From NCBI GenBank assembly GCA_030039695.1, contig JASHVB010000278.1, positions 1 to 5,079 on the forward strand: 5,079 nt of DNA, written 5' to 3'. The stretch comes from Acetobacteraceae bacterium. GTDB taxonomy: Bacteria > Pseudomonadota > Alphaproteobacteria > Acetobacterales > Acetobacteraceae. Below the pieces are notes generated by a model. It was not told the origin of the DNA, did no database searches, and saw only the letters and a list, made by a program, of their open reading frames with translations. Below are positions 1-4,789 of the stretch, in pieces; position 1 is the first letter of the stretch, and the number at the start of each line of letters is the position of its first letter. The translations under genes and the position numbers were made by a program.

Positions 1-1
1 G

Positions 2-415
2 GCCGACTTCGTTCTGCTCACTGATCGGCCGGAGGCCGGATCGGTCGTCATCGATCGCGCGCTGGCCTGCGGGCTGCCGCTGGTCTGCGCCAACCCGGAC
101 GCGCTGGCGCCCGCGGGGACGCGGAGTCTGGAGTGCGCGGGCGCGATTGCCGCCGATTACCGCGCGCGGGGCGGCCAGGTGCTGATGATGGGCAAGCCCC
201 ACCGTGCCATCTTCGCGGCGGCGCTGTCGCGTGAACCAGCCCGCGCGCCGCTCGTGTGCGGGGACGGCATCGAGACGGATCTCGCCGGGGCGCACGCCGC
301 CCGCTTACCCTCGGTGTGGGTAACGCGGGGCGCCGCCGATCCGGCGCAATCCGCAGCGATGCGCGAACGGTCGCAAATCAAACCGCTGGGACTGCTCACG
401 TCTTTAGTATTTTGA
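2..415 (+). CDS. HAD-superfamily subfamily IIA hydrolase, C-terminal part (5' end outside window)
   Basis: The reading frame is open from the left edge to the TGA at 413-415, giving 137 residues with no start in the window. The protein resembles the C-terminal half of HAD-IIA phosphatases of the TIGR01459 type common in alphaproteobacteria. Visible landmarks are the cap-to-core stretch CANPD (about residues 29-33), CAGAIAADY (about 45-53), the motif III lysine in GKP (K65), and the motif IV acidic pair in GDGIETD (D88 and D93), which would bind Mg2+ in the Rossmann core. The nucleophile Asp and motif II lie upstream, outside the window. The C-terminus (IKPLGLLTSLVF) looks natural. Such proteins are cytoplasmic phosphatases acting on small phosphorylated metabolites; the substrate cannot be read from the sequence. 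Codon use is very GC-rich, typical of the host chromosome. The family call is firm, the substrate unknown. Confidence 0.88.
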   Translation, partial: ADFVLLTDRPEAGSVVIDRALACGLPLVCANPDALAPAGTRSLECAGAIAADYRARGGQVLMMGKPHRAIFAAALSREPARAPLVCGDGIETDLAGAHAARLPSVWVTRGAADPAQSAAMRERSQIKPLGLLTSLVF

Positions 416-449
416 TTTTCGAACCGGCTGGGCTGCAGCGCTCGCCGCC

Positions 450-570
450 GTGACGTCACCTGTGCGTGCGACCGCGGGCAAGGTGATTACACTGTTGCGC
501 GACCTTGAGACGTACGTGGCCGGGCATGCGGAACTCATCATCGACTACGCGGCGGCGCGTCTCGACGCCG
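450..570 (+). mobile_element. Transposase C-terminal fragment, ISKra4-like (remnant)
   Basis: The plus-strand frame beginning at GTG 450 encodes about 40 residues including KVITLLRDLETYVAGHAEL and then IIDYAAARLD. This resembles, from memory, the region of ISKra4-family transposases just before the conserved ISTA..ES segment (a helix with L..LE.YV, then DYA.AR). The rest of the transposase is absent on both sides. To the left the frame opens only after a TAG at 405-407, right behind the HAD gene. To the right, from about 560-571, the bases are accounted for by the antisense RHH antitoxin gene. The longer open frame to 695 is therefore a chimera of IS debris and antisense sequence. It cannot encode an active enzyme. 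The family assignment rests on a short match and is moderate at best; the right boundary is approximate. Confidence 0.45.
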
Positions 571-709
571 CGGTCTCCACGACACCGATTTTCTGCGCGA
601 CCGCAGTCGCAATCCATTGGTTGAGTGACGCGCCGTCCTCTTTGGCAAGGCGCGCCGCGGCGGCTTTGATCGAGGCTGGCAGCTTGAGTGGATAGGTTGC
701 TTTGCTCAT
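545..709 (-). CDS. Ribbon-helix-helix antitoxin (HicB/Arc-like), possibly C-terminally truncated
   Basis: This is a 54-residue protein. Its N-terminus (MSKATYPLKLPASIKAAAA) gives the beta strand and first helix of a ribbon-helix-helix fold, and DGASLNQWIATAVAQKI gives the turn and second helix. Proteins of this kind bind operator DNA as dimers and neutralise a partner toxin. The start at 709 is favoured over upstream codons because the family motif begins there, an AGGTGG-type ribosome binding site lies 7 nt upstream (717-722), and the start overlaps the toxin stop as ATGA (706-709). After V44-E45-T46-A47 the family resemblance ends and the tail SRRAAA runs to TAG at 545-547, next to transposase-like DNA. 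Relatives I recall continue with an acidic/helical tail, so the C-terminus is probably cut. The partner toxin is broken, leaving this as an orphan antitoxin. Function beyond DNA binding is not testable here. Confidence 0.7.
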   Translation of the reverse strand: MSKATYPLKLPASIKAAAARLAKEDGASLNQWIATAVAQKIGVVETAASRRAAA

Positions 710-1122
710 AGTTCGACCACCTCGCGAAGAATCTCGACCGGACCCCCCAGACGCACGCCGTGGCAGCCTGAAAATGCGGCGCATTGAACGTAGCCAGGGC
801 GTCGGCACGGCCGTTAATGGCCGCTTCGAGACGCATCTCGTCGTCGGGGTCGTCCAAACGGGGCCGCCAACTCAAATCGGTTTCGACCGGCTCGATCAGG
901 GCGGCCAGAGCATCCAACGCCGCGTCCATCTCCGTTAGCGTCAGGCACGCAGTTAACTGTTCCGGCCTTTTTTAGCACGGCTTCCTATGCCAGGAACAAC
1001 GGTGGCGTCGTCAGCATCCCAATCCGCTTTCGCCTGACCCGCTCGACCAGGGCGAAACTCGCCCCGAACCGGCTGCGGAACGCCGAGGCCACAACATTGG
1101 TGTCGATCGTTAGCCTCGGCAT
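706..1122 (-). pseudogene. PIN-domain toxin (VapC-like, TIGR00305-type), inactivated
   Basis: From ATG at 1122 the minus strand reads MPRLTIDTNVVASAF, the start of a PIN ribonuclease domain with its first catalytic Asp (D7), continues to LTTPPLFLA, then meets TAG at 985-987 where a Tyr codon is expected before EAVLK. Downstream, the run of six A (968-973) holds one base too many: removing one restores LKRPEQLTACLTLTEMDAAL. The frame then carries the conserved DPDDEM and ADALATFN segments. A second shift at about 755-765 separates FNAPHFQAAT from the proper ending VRLGGPVEILREVVEL, which stops at 706-708 overlapping the antitoxin start. Intact relatives are toxic endoribonucleases held in check by the adjacent antitoxin. 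One nonsense codon plus two shifts make this a pseudogene unless several sequencing errors coincide. Toxin-first order with an ATGA overlap implies an ancestral translationally coupled operon. Confidence 0.85.
717..722 (-). promoter_or_regulatory. Ribosome binding site of the RHH antitoxin
   Basis: AGGTGG on the minus strand lies 7 nt before the ATG at 709, inside the last codons of the toxin pseudogene. It gives the antitoxin its own translation signal and supports the short start over longer in-frame extensions upstream. Confidence 0.55.
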
Positions 1123-1451
1123 ACATCTTCACAGCACATCCTATGGGATGGCTCAATTCAGGTGTCTGCCTCATCCCCACGTCCTGCGGGCGACGTCCTT
1201 TTCCTCGGTTCCGACAACGTCGGGGTCGATGGCGGTGGTGGTGAGCTGGGCGTGGCAAGCCATCTCTGCCCTCGACAACACTCTGTCTGCATGTGACCCA
1301 TCTCAGCCACCAAGGGTCGATGGGCGCAAAACCCGACGTCAGTGGTTCGCGCGCGATATCGTCGTGTGTGCTAGACATCGGAGAGCATCGACGTTGCCAG
1401 GTCGGCGAAGTCGCATAAAAGGCCAGAATTTCCTGGGAGAAAGCCGGACCT
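1123..1451. other. Gene-free interval between toxin pseudogene and VOC gene
   Basis: Open frames exist on both strands here, but none gives a protein I recognise, and all are rich in Arg, Ser, Pro and His as expected for antisense or non-coding GC-rich DNA. The interval should contain the divergent promoters of the toxin-antitoxin remnant (leftward) and the VOC gene (rightward). A weak sigma70-like pair can be drawn near the VOC gene: TTGCCA at 1394-1399 and TAAAAG at 1416-1421, spacer 16. The match is too poor to rely on. No terminator hairpin or repeat stands out. Confidence 0.5.
1435..1440 (+). promoter_or_regulatory. Probable ribosome binding site of the VOC gene
   Basis: GGGAGA lies 11 nt before the ATG at 1452. 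It is the only purine-rich Shine-Dalgarno-like stretch close to this start, though its spacing is on the long side. Confidence 0.4.
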
Positions 1452-1883
1452 ATGGCCGTCAAGCGCATTGACCACGTGCAGCTCGCGATGCCGCCGGGGC
1501 GAGAAGAGGAAGCGCGCGCCTTCTATGGTGACGTCCTTGGGATCAGCGAGGTCCCCAAACCGCCTCATCTCGCCAAGCGTGGCGGATGTTGGTTCGAACA
1601 GGATGACTTGAAGGTTCATTTAGGCGTTGAGGCCGATTTCAAACCCGCGCGGAAGGCTCATCCTGCGTTCATCGTCAGCAACCTCGGCGAGCTTGTCGCA
1701 CGATTACAGACTCGCGGCTATCGCGTCGTTGCGGATGAGCCTCTCGAAGGATACAACCGTCGATATGTTGACGACCCATTTGGGAACCGCATCGAGTTGA
1801 TGGAACCCAATACGCCCTTGAGCGACGACCATGTTCCCAAGCTCGCCAATCCGTTGCGGATTCAGACGCAAACTGGCCAGTGA
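1452..1883 (+). CDS. VOC-family (glyoxalase/bleomycin-resistance/dioxygenase fold) protein
   Basis: A complete 143-residue single-domain VOC protein. The two beta-alpha-beta-beta-beta modules are visible: IDHVQLAMP, the helix EEEARAFYGDVLGI and strands GCWFEQDDLKVHLGV, then HPAFIVSNLGELVARLQTRG and the strands YVDDPFGNRIELMEP. Candidate metal ligands are H8 (first strand), H70 (first strand of module two) and E115 (last strand), the two-His-one-Glu layout of FosA/glyoxalase-like enzymes. H56 at the end of module one is a further candidate. DPFGNRIEL is the characteristic family ending; the last 25 or so residues are a polar tail. The protein is probably cytoplasmic and metal dependent. Substrate is not determined: the family covers lactoylglutathione lyases, thiol transferases, dioxygenases and antibiotic-binding proteins. 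It stands alone, converging with ppk2 and diverging from the toxin remnant. The fold assignment is firm and the reaction unknown. Confidence 0.9.
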   Translation: MAVKRIDHVQLAMPPGREEEARAFYGDVLGISEVPKPPHLAKRGGCWFEQDDLKVHLGVEADFKPARKAHPAFIVSNLGELVARLQTRGYRVVADEPLEGYNRRYVDDPFGNRIELMEPNTPLSDDHVPKLANPLRIQTQTGQ

Positions 1884-1954
1884 CTCCGATGCATTCCGGC
1901 CACTCATTCCGCCGCAAGCCGACGACGCCTATGGTTGGGGAGCAGACCGTCACT

Positions 1955-1969
1955 CCAAGGGGACCTTGG
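1955..1969. repeat. Short perfect inverted repeat between convergent genes
   Basis: CCAAGG GGA CCTTGG forms a 6 bp stem with a 3-nt loop, 72 bp after the VOC stop and 113 bp beyond the ppk2 stop. Its position between convergent genes suits a bidirectional terminator, but no T-run follows on either strand, so intrinsic termination is doubtful. The rest of the 198 bp gap (1884-2081) holds no gene I can support. Confidence 0.5.
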
Positions 1970-2081
1970 CGCGTGCGCCCGCAATAGGCGTTGGTGTCCG
2001 CCCTCCATCATCCCGCCTCTCAGCCCCCTCTCAGTCAACAAGAGACCCACACCGCGCAAACGCGAACGTGCGCCGCTGCAA

Positions 2082-2981
2082 CTACTCCGCTTCCAGCGCG
2101 ACACGAGCGGCCTCGAGTTCCTTCTTCTGCGCGTCGGTCACCGTCGGATATTGGAGATCCAGCCTTTCCACCGCCTCCACAATGGCCGCCGCGACGACGA
2201 TGCGGGTGAACCATTTGTTGTCGGCCGGCACGACATACCAGGGCGCACGTTTGGTGGCCGTCGCGCGGATCGCCTCCTCATAAGCCGCCATGTAATCGTC
2301 CCAATAGGCGCGCTCGCGCACGTCGGCCGCAGAGAACTTCCAGTTCTTTTCTGGCTTGTCGAGCCGATCCATGAAGCGCTTCTTCTGCTCCTTGCGGGAA
2401 AGGTTGAGATAGAATTTCAGGACGACGACGCCCTGGCGCGTGAGATAATCCTCGAAGCGCGCGATGTCGGCGAGGCGCTCGTCCCAGACGCCCTTGCCGA
2501 CCAGATTCGGTGGCATTTTCTGGGCGTTCAACAGCGCCTGATGGACGCGCACGACCAGCACCTCCTCGTAATAGGAGCGGTTGAAGATGCCAATCCGCCC
2601 CCGTTCGGGCACACGCGCCGCATAGCGCCACAAGAAGTCGTGCGACAATTCTTCGTTCGAAGGTTGCTTGAACGAATGGACGCTGCAGCCCTGCGGATTC
2701 ACGCGCGACATGACATGCTTGATCGTGCCGTCCTTGCCGGCCGCGTCCATGGCCTGAAACACCAGCAGCACGGACCAGGAATCCTGCGCGTAGAGAATGT
2801 CCTGCTCGTTCGCGAGCCATTCCGACCCACGCTCGAGGAGTTCGTTCGCCGCCGCCTTGTCCATCTTGAGCCCGAGCGTCTCGTCGGGGTCGAAATCCTT
2901 CAGCCGGAAATCCCTACCCTTGGTGACGCGGAACGGCTCAACGTGGCGATGTATGAAGTCCATCACCTCTTTGCGGGACAT
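2082..2981 (-). CDS. ppk2: PPK2-family polyphosphate kinase (polyphosphate:nucleotide phosphotransferase)
   Basis: A complete 299-residue cytoplasmic enzyme that uses inorganic polyphosphate to phosphorylate nucleotides, or the reverse. The Walker A loop is QAMDAAGKDGT (residues 76-86, K83 binding phosphates). The following NPQGCSVHSFKQPS is typical of the family. Walker B is the IFNRSYYEEVLVVRVH segment (132-147), with Asn rather than the Asp I recall in class I enzymes. The lid segment contains K200, R202, R206 and KPEKNWKFSAAD (209-220), followed by ERAYWDDYMAAYEEAI and WYVVPADNKWF, the conserved C-terminal helix and strand. These features fit the class II/III group (TIGR03709 type), which acts on AMP and/or ADP; choosing the class would need a tree. 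Length is normal and the frame is clean. GGGAGGG at 2992-2998 is 10 nt before the ATG, supporting this start. The gene stands alone, downstream of an IS630 remnant. Confidence 0.95.
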   Translation of the reverse strand: MSRKEVMDFIHRHVEPFRVTKGRDFRLKDFDPDETLGLKMDKAAANELLERGSEWLANEQDILYAQDSWSVLLVFQAMDAAGKDGTIKHVMSRVNPQGCSVHSFKQPSNEELSHDFLWRYAARVPERGRIGIFNRSYYEEVLVVRVHQALLNAQKMPPNLVGKGVWDERLADIARFEDYLTRQGVVVLKFYLNLSRKEQKKRFMDRLDKPEKNWKFSAADVRERAYWDDYMAAYEEAIRATATKRAPWYVVPADNKWFTRIVVAAAIVEAVERLDLQYPTVTDAQKKELEAARVALEAE

Positions 2982-2991
2982 GGTGCACCAT
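2980..2991. repeat. 12 bp perfect palindrome overlapping the ppk2 start
   Basis: ATGGTGCACCAT reads the same on both strands and covers two bases of the start codon plus the spacer to the Shine-Dalgarno sequence. It could be a dimeric protein binding site or form a weak 4 bp hairpin in mRNA. A chance occurrence is possible. Confidence 0.5.
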
Positions 2992-2998
2992 CCCTCCC
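2992..2998 (-). promoter_or_regulatory. ppk2: Ribosome binding site of ppk2
   Basis: GGGAGGG on the minus strand lies 10 nt upstream of the ATG at 2981. The whole spacer and the start codon are taken up by a perfect 12 bp palindrome (2980-2991). Another ATG lies within the palindrome but in a different frame. Confidence 0.7.
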
Positions 2999-3008
2999 AT
3001 CAGGCGCC

Positions 3009-3029
3009 CTCCGGCTCACCCGTCCGGAG
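3009..3029. repeat. Inverted repeat upstream of ppk2
   Basis: CTCCGG at 3009-3014 is complementary to CCGGAG at 3024-3029, with a 9-nt loop. It lies in the ppk2 upstream region, 28-48 bp before the start codon. It could be a 5' UTR hairpin. In GC-rich DNA a 6 bp stem is weak evidence. Nothing else in 2982-3102 is recognisable. Confidence 0.3.
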
Positions 3030-3102
3030 CGCTGGTTCACGCATCATCGACAAAATCGCAACGAAGTCGAGTCGAGCCAGGCATTGGCAAGCTGGAGCGA
3101 TC

Positions 3103-3597
3103 TCACCATGGCTGGAGATAGCCGGCAGGTCAGATCAAGTTACTGCACTTCTGCGGGGACACGCCGACGACGATCGAACCGCGCGCATTCAACGGCGAAT
3201 CGACTGAGCGGAGGGCCGTGACCCGCAGCAGTGCCTTCAGCTTGGCGACTATCTGCTCGGGTTCCCTTCGGCGCGATAGGGCGGCAGAAACCAGAGGCCG
3301 GCGCCGGCGTCCTTGATGCCTGTCATACCGCCAGCGTCTTGTGCGCAGAGAGATTGTGCATCACCACGATGTCGCCCTCGGTCAAGGTGGACACCAGCCC
3401 CTGCTCGACACAGGGGAGGAACGCCTCGCCGTTGATCGCTCCGTCAGACACCACCAGGGCCACCAGGCAGTTCTCGCGCGGGCCAGTCATGAATGCGGAG
3501 GTCTTCCAGGACCTGTGCGGCGTGCCGTTGTTCTGCCGCGTGTCCTGCGGCGAGCGACCGCCCAGGTGTGGGGTGGCCGCTCGCAGCGAGATTTGCG
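3103..3597 (-). pseudogene. IS630-family transposase remnant (5' part missing, several lesions)
   Basis: Reading leftward, pieces of an IS630/Tc1-mariner-type DDE transposase can be assembled: GGRSP then HRSWKTSAF, GAINGEAFLPCVEQGLVSTL, TEGDIVVMHNLSAHK, then after a frameshift with a TGA (3323-3325) GIKDAGAGLWFLPPY, then after another shift EQIVAKLKALLR and GSIVVGVSPQKCSNLI, followed by an in-frame TGA and PAGYL. The usual second catalytic Asp (VMDNLSAHK) is His, from a single base change at 3358. The usual NPIEQ, containing the catalytic Glu, is lost to a 4-base deletion near 3256-3260. The N-terminal half with the helix-turn-helix and first Asp is absent. Homology fades just before the arabinofuranosidase stop codon at 3607. 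I could not locate terminal inverted repeats. It is clearly dead. The family call is confident, the borders approximate. Confidence 0.85.
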
Positions 3598-3606
3598 ATC
3601 GGGATG

Positions 3607-4707
3607 TCAGCGTTGCAGTGCGGCCAGAGGGGCGCCATAGCCAACGGCGACGATGTTGGACTGGATAGCGTTATCGGTGCGGCGGGTTGGAAAACCGGCC
3701 GTCATCGCCCCTTCGAAGAAGGAGCCGGCAGAGTCATGGCTGTTATCTCCTCCGACGCCGAGGATGATCGCGCCTTCTTGGTGCATCGGCGCATATCCGC
3801 GTGGAAGGCTGCCAGAATAGATCGTGTTGAGCCCACCCGACTGGGCGTCGCCCCACTTCAGTGCAAACCTCGTTTGACCGTTGTTCTTCAACCACGCCGA
3901 TATGAAGGGACGTGGTCCGCCGCTGACATTCGAAGCCGGATTGCAACTTCGCTTGTTCCAGTGGAACAGTCCGTTCTCTAGGTCGGCGTGCACCCCAGGA
4001 CCTTGGCCATCGCGGCAGTTAGCCAAAGACAAATCTCTGCTTACGTTGACTGCATCCATGTGGCCGGCACCGGTGTCTGAGCCGCTGGTCTCGGCGTTGC
4101 CATAGTCGAAACAGCACCCCGAATTGAAATGGGTTCCTGAAGAAACCATGTACATTCCTTCCGGTTTTCCCTTGACCGCAATGCCCGATGTCCGATTGTT
4201 GCGGTAACCCATCCCAGGTGAAATCGAGACGCCATACACTTGGTGACCGCCCGCTATGACCGGCAGCGCGTCCGCCGCAGCGCCGAGGTCGGAGCCATTG
4301 GGGCCAGGACCTCTAACATGTCCACCGGGGGAGACGATGAGGTCGTTGTGCTCGGGCGATTGATCGTAGATTTTGGTGATGACGCATGTTGTGTTCTTGC
4401 AGAATGTGTCTTGCGCCACAGCGTTCGCGTAACCGTCCGGAAGCAAGCCGATGTTTTGGGTGGCGTTGTCCGAAGTTCTCTTCACCTGATACAATGGGCC
4501 GGTATATCTGGCATATAGCGATCTCACCGTACTATGCGCGGCAACGCATGGCGTATGCCCGGCCGCGTAGATGTCGCAGGGCCTTTGTTTGACAATCTCG
4601 GAATGCGTGACGCAAGGGTCAACCAGGCTTCCAACCAGCAAACCGGTGGTGATCGCCAAGGCAGCGCCGACCTTCTTTGGCCTCAATAGGGCTAGGAGTA
4701 TGCTCAC
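3607..4707 (-). CDS. abfB: Secreted GH54 alpha-L-arabinofuranosidase (AbfB-type catalytic domain)
   Basis: A 366-residue precursor that would remove terminal alpha-L-arabinofuranosyl groups from arabinoxylan or arabinan by a retaining mechanism. The GTG start at 4707 is preceded by an in-frame TAG at 4723-4725 and by AGAGGA 11 nt upstream. Residues 1-36 look like a signal peptide (RPKK, then a hydrophobic stretch at 13-29). The GH54 domain runs from about residue 43: PCDIYAAGHTPC (C44-C54 disulfide), C103/C108, TSGIAVKGKPEGMY, SGCCFDYGNAETS with the adjacent C198-C199 pair matching the vicinal disulfide known in fungal AbfB, DLENG with the nucleophile E244, and EGAIILGVGGDNS with the acid/base D321. 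It ends at SNIVAVGYG. The C-terminal arabinose-binding CBM42 domain of the fungal enzymes is absent. Local GC is lower than elsewhere, and the stop lies 10 bp from IS630 debris. The symbol is borrowed from the fungal family. Confidence 0.93.
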   Translation of the reverse strand: MSILLALLRPKKVGAALAITTGLLVGSLVDPCVTHSEIVKQRPCDIYAAGHTPCVAAHSTVRSLYARYTGPLYQVKRTSDNATQNIGLLPDGYANAVAQDTFCKNTTCVITKIYDQSPEHNDLIVSPGGHVRGPGPNGSDLGAAADALPVIAGGHQVYGVSISPGMGYRNNRTSGIAVKGKPEGMYMVSSGTHFNSGCCFDYGNAETSGSDTGAGHMDAVNVSRDLSLANCRDGQGPGVHADLENGLFHWNKRSCNPASNVSGGPRPFISAWLKNNGQTRFALKWGDAQSGGLNTIYSGSLPRGYAPMHQEGAIILGVGGDNSHDSAGSFFEGAMTAGFPTRRTDNAIQSNIVAVGYGAPLAALQR

Positions 4708-4718
4708 GATGTATGTGA

Positions 4719-4724
4719 TCCTCT
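4719..4724 (-). promoter_or_regulatory. abfB: Probable ribosome binding site of the arabinofuranosidase gene
   Basis: AGAGGA on the minus strand lies 11 nt before the GTG start at 4707. It overlaps the in-frame TAG at 4723-4725, so the coding frame cannot extend further upstream. Confidence 0.5.
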
Positions 4725-4752
4725 AATCGCCACCACTGCGCACTCACCGAGC

Positions 4753-4789
4753 CCGAGAGGATAGGCCTCCTATCCATCCTGATCCTCGG
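4753..4789. repeat. Nested inverted repeats upstream of the arabinofuranosidase gene
   Basis: The core is GGATAGG CCT CCTATCC (4759-4775), a perfect 7 bp stem with a 3-nt loop. It is flanked by an outer pair, CCGAG at 4753-4757 and CTCGG at 4785-4789. The core lies 52-68 bp upstream of the GTG start, where an operator or a leader hairpin could act. No protein family can be assigned to it. Confidence 0.5.

Noticed and set aside
450..695. An 81-codon plus-strand open frame as a real small gene
   Set aside because: Its first half resembles a transposase fragment and its second half is exactly antisense to the RHH antitoxin, so it is a chimera of two unrelated sequences.
968..973. The six-A run in the toxin gene as a programmed frameshift or phase-variable switch
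   Set aside because: Correcting this run alone would not restore the protein, because a TAG lies upstream and a second shift downstream.
1394..1421. TTGCCA / TAAAAG as the VOC promoter
   Set aside because: The -10 match is only four of six with a 16 bp spacer; such pairs occur by chance, so it is mentioned in the interval note but not listed as a promoter.
953..1468. A 171-codon minus-strand open frame covering the toxin start
   Set aside because: It is out of frame with the PIN domain pieces and translates into low-plausibility Arg/His/Pro-rich sequence; the toxin remnant explains the DNA better.
1097..1471. A 124-codon plus-strand open frame ahead of the VOC gene
   Set aside because: It overlaps the VOC start in another frame, has no ribosome binding site and shows no recognisable domain.
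1935..3221. A 428-codon open frame on the plus strand
   Set aside because: It is antisense to ppk2 over most of its length. Its product is Arg/His/Leu-rich with no family resemblance, whereas the minus strand gives a textbook PPK2 protein with all motifs.
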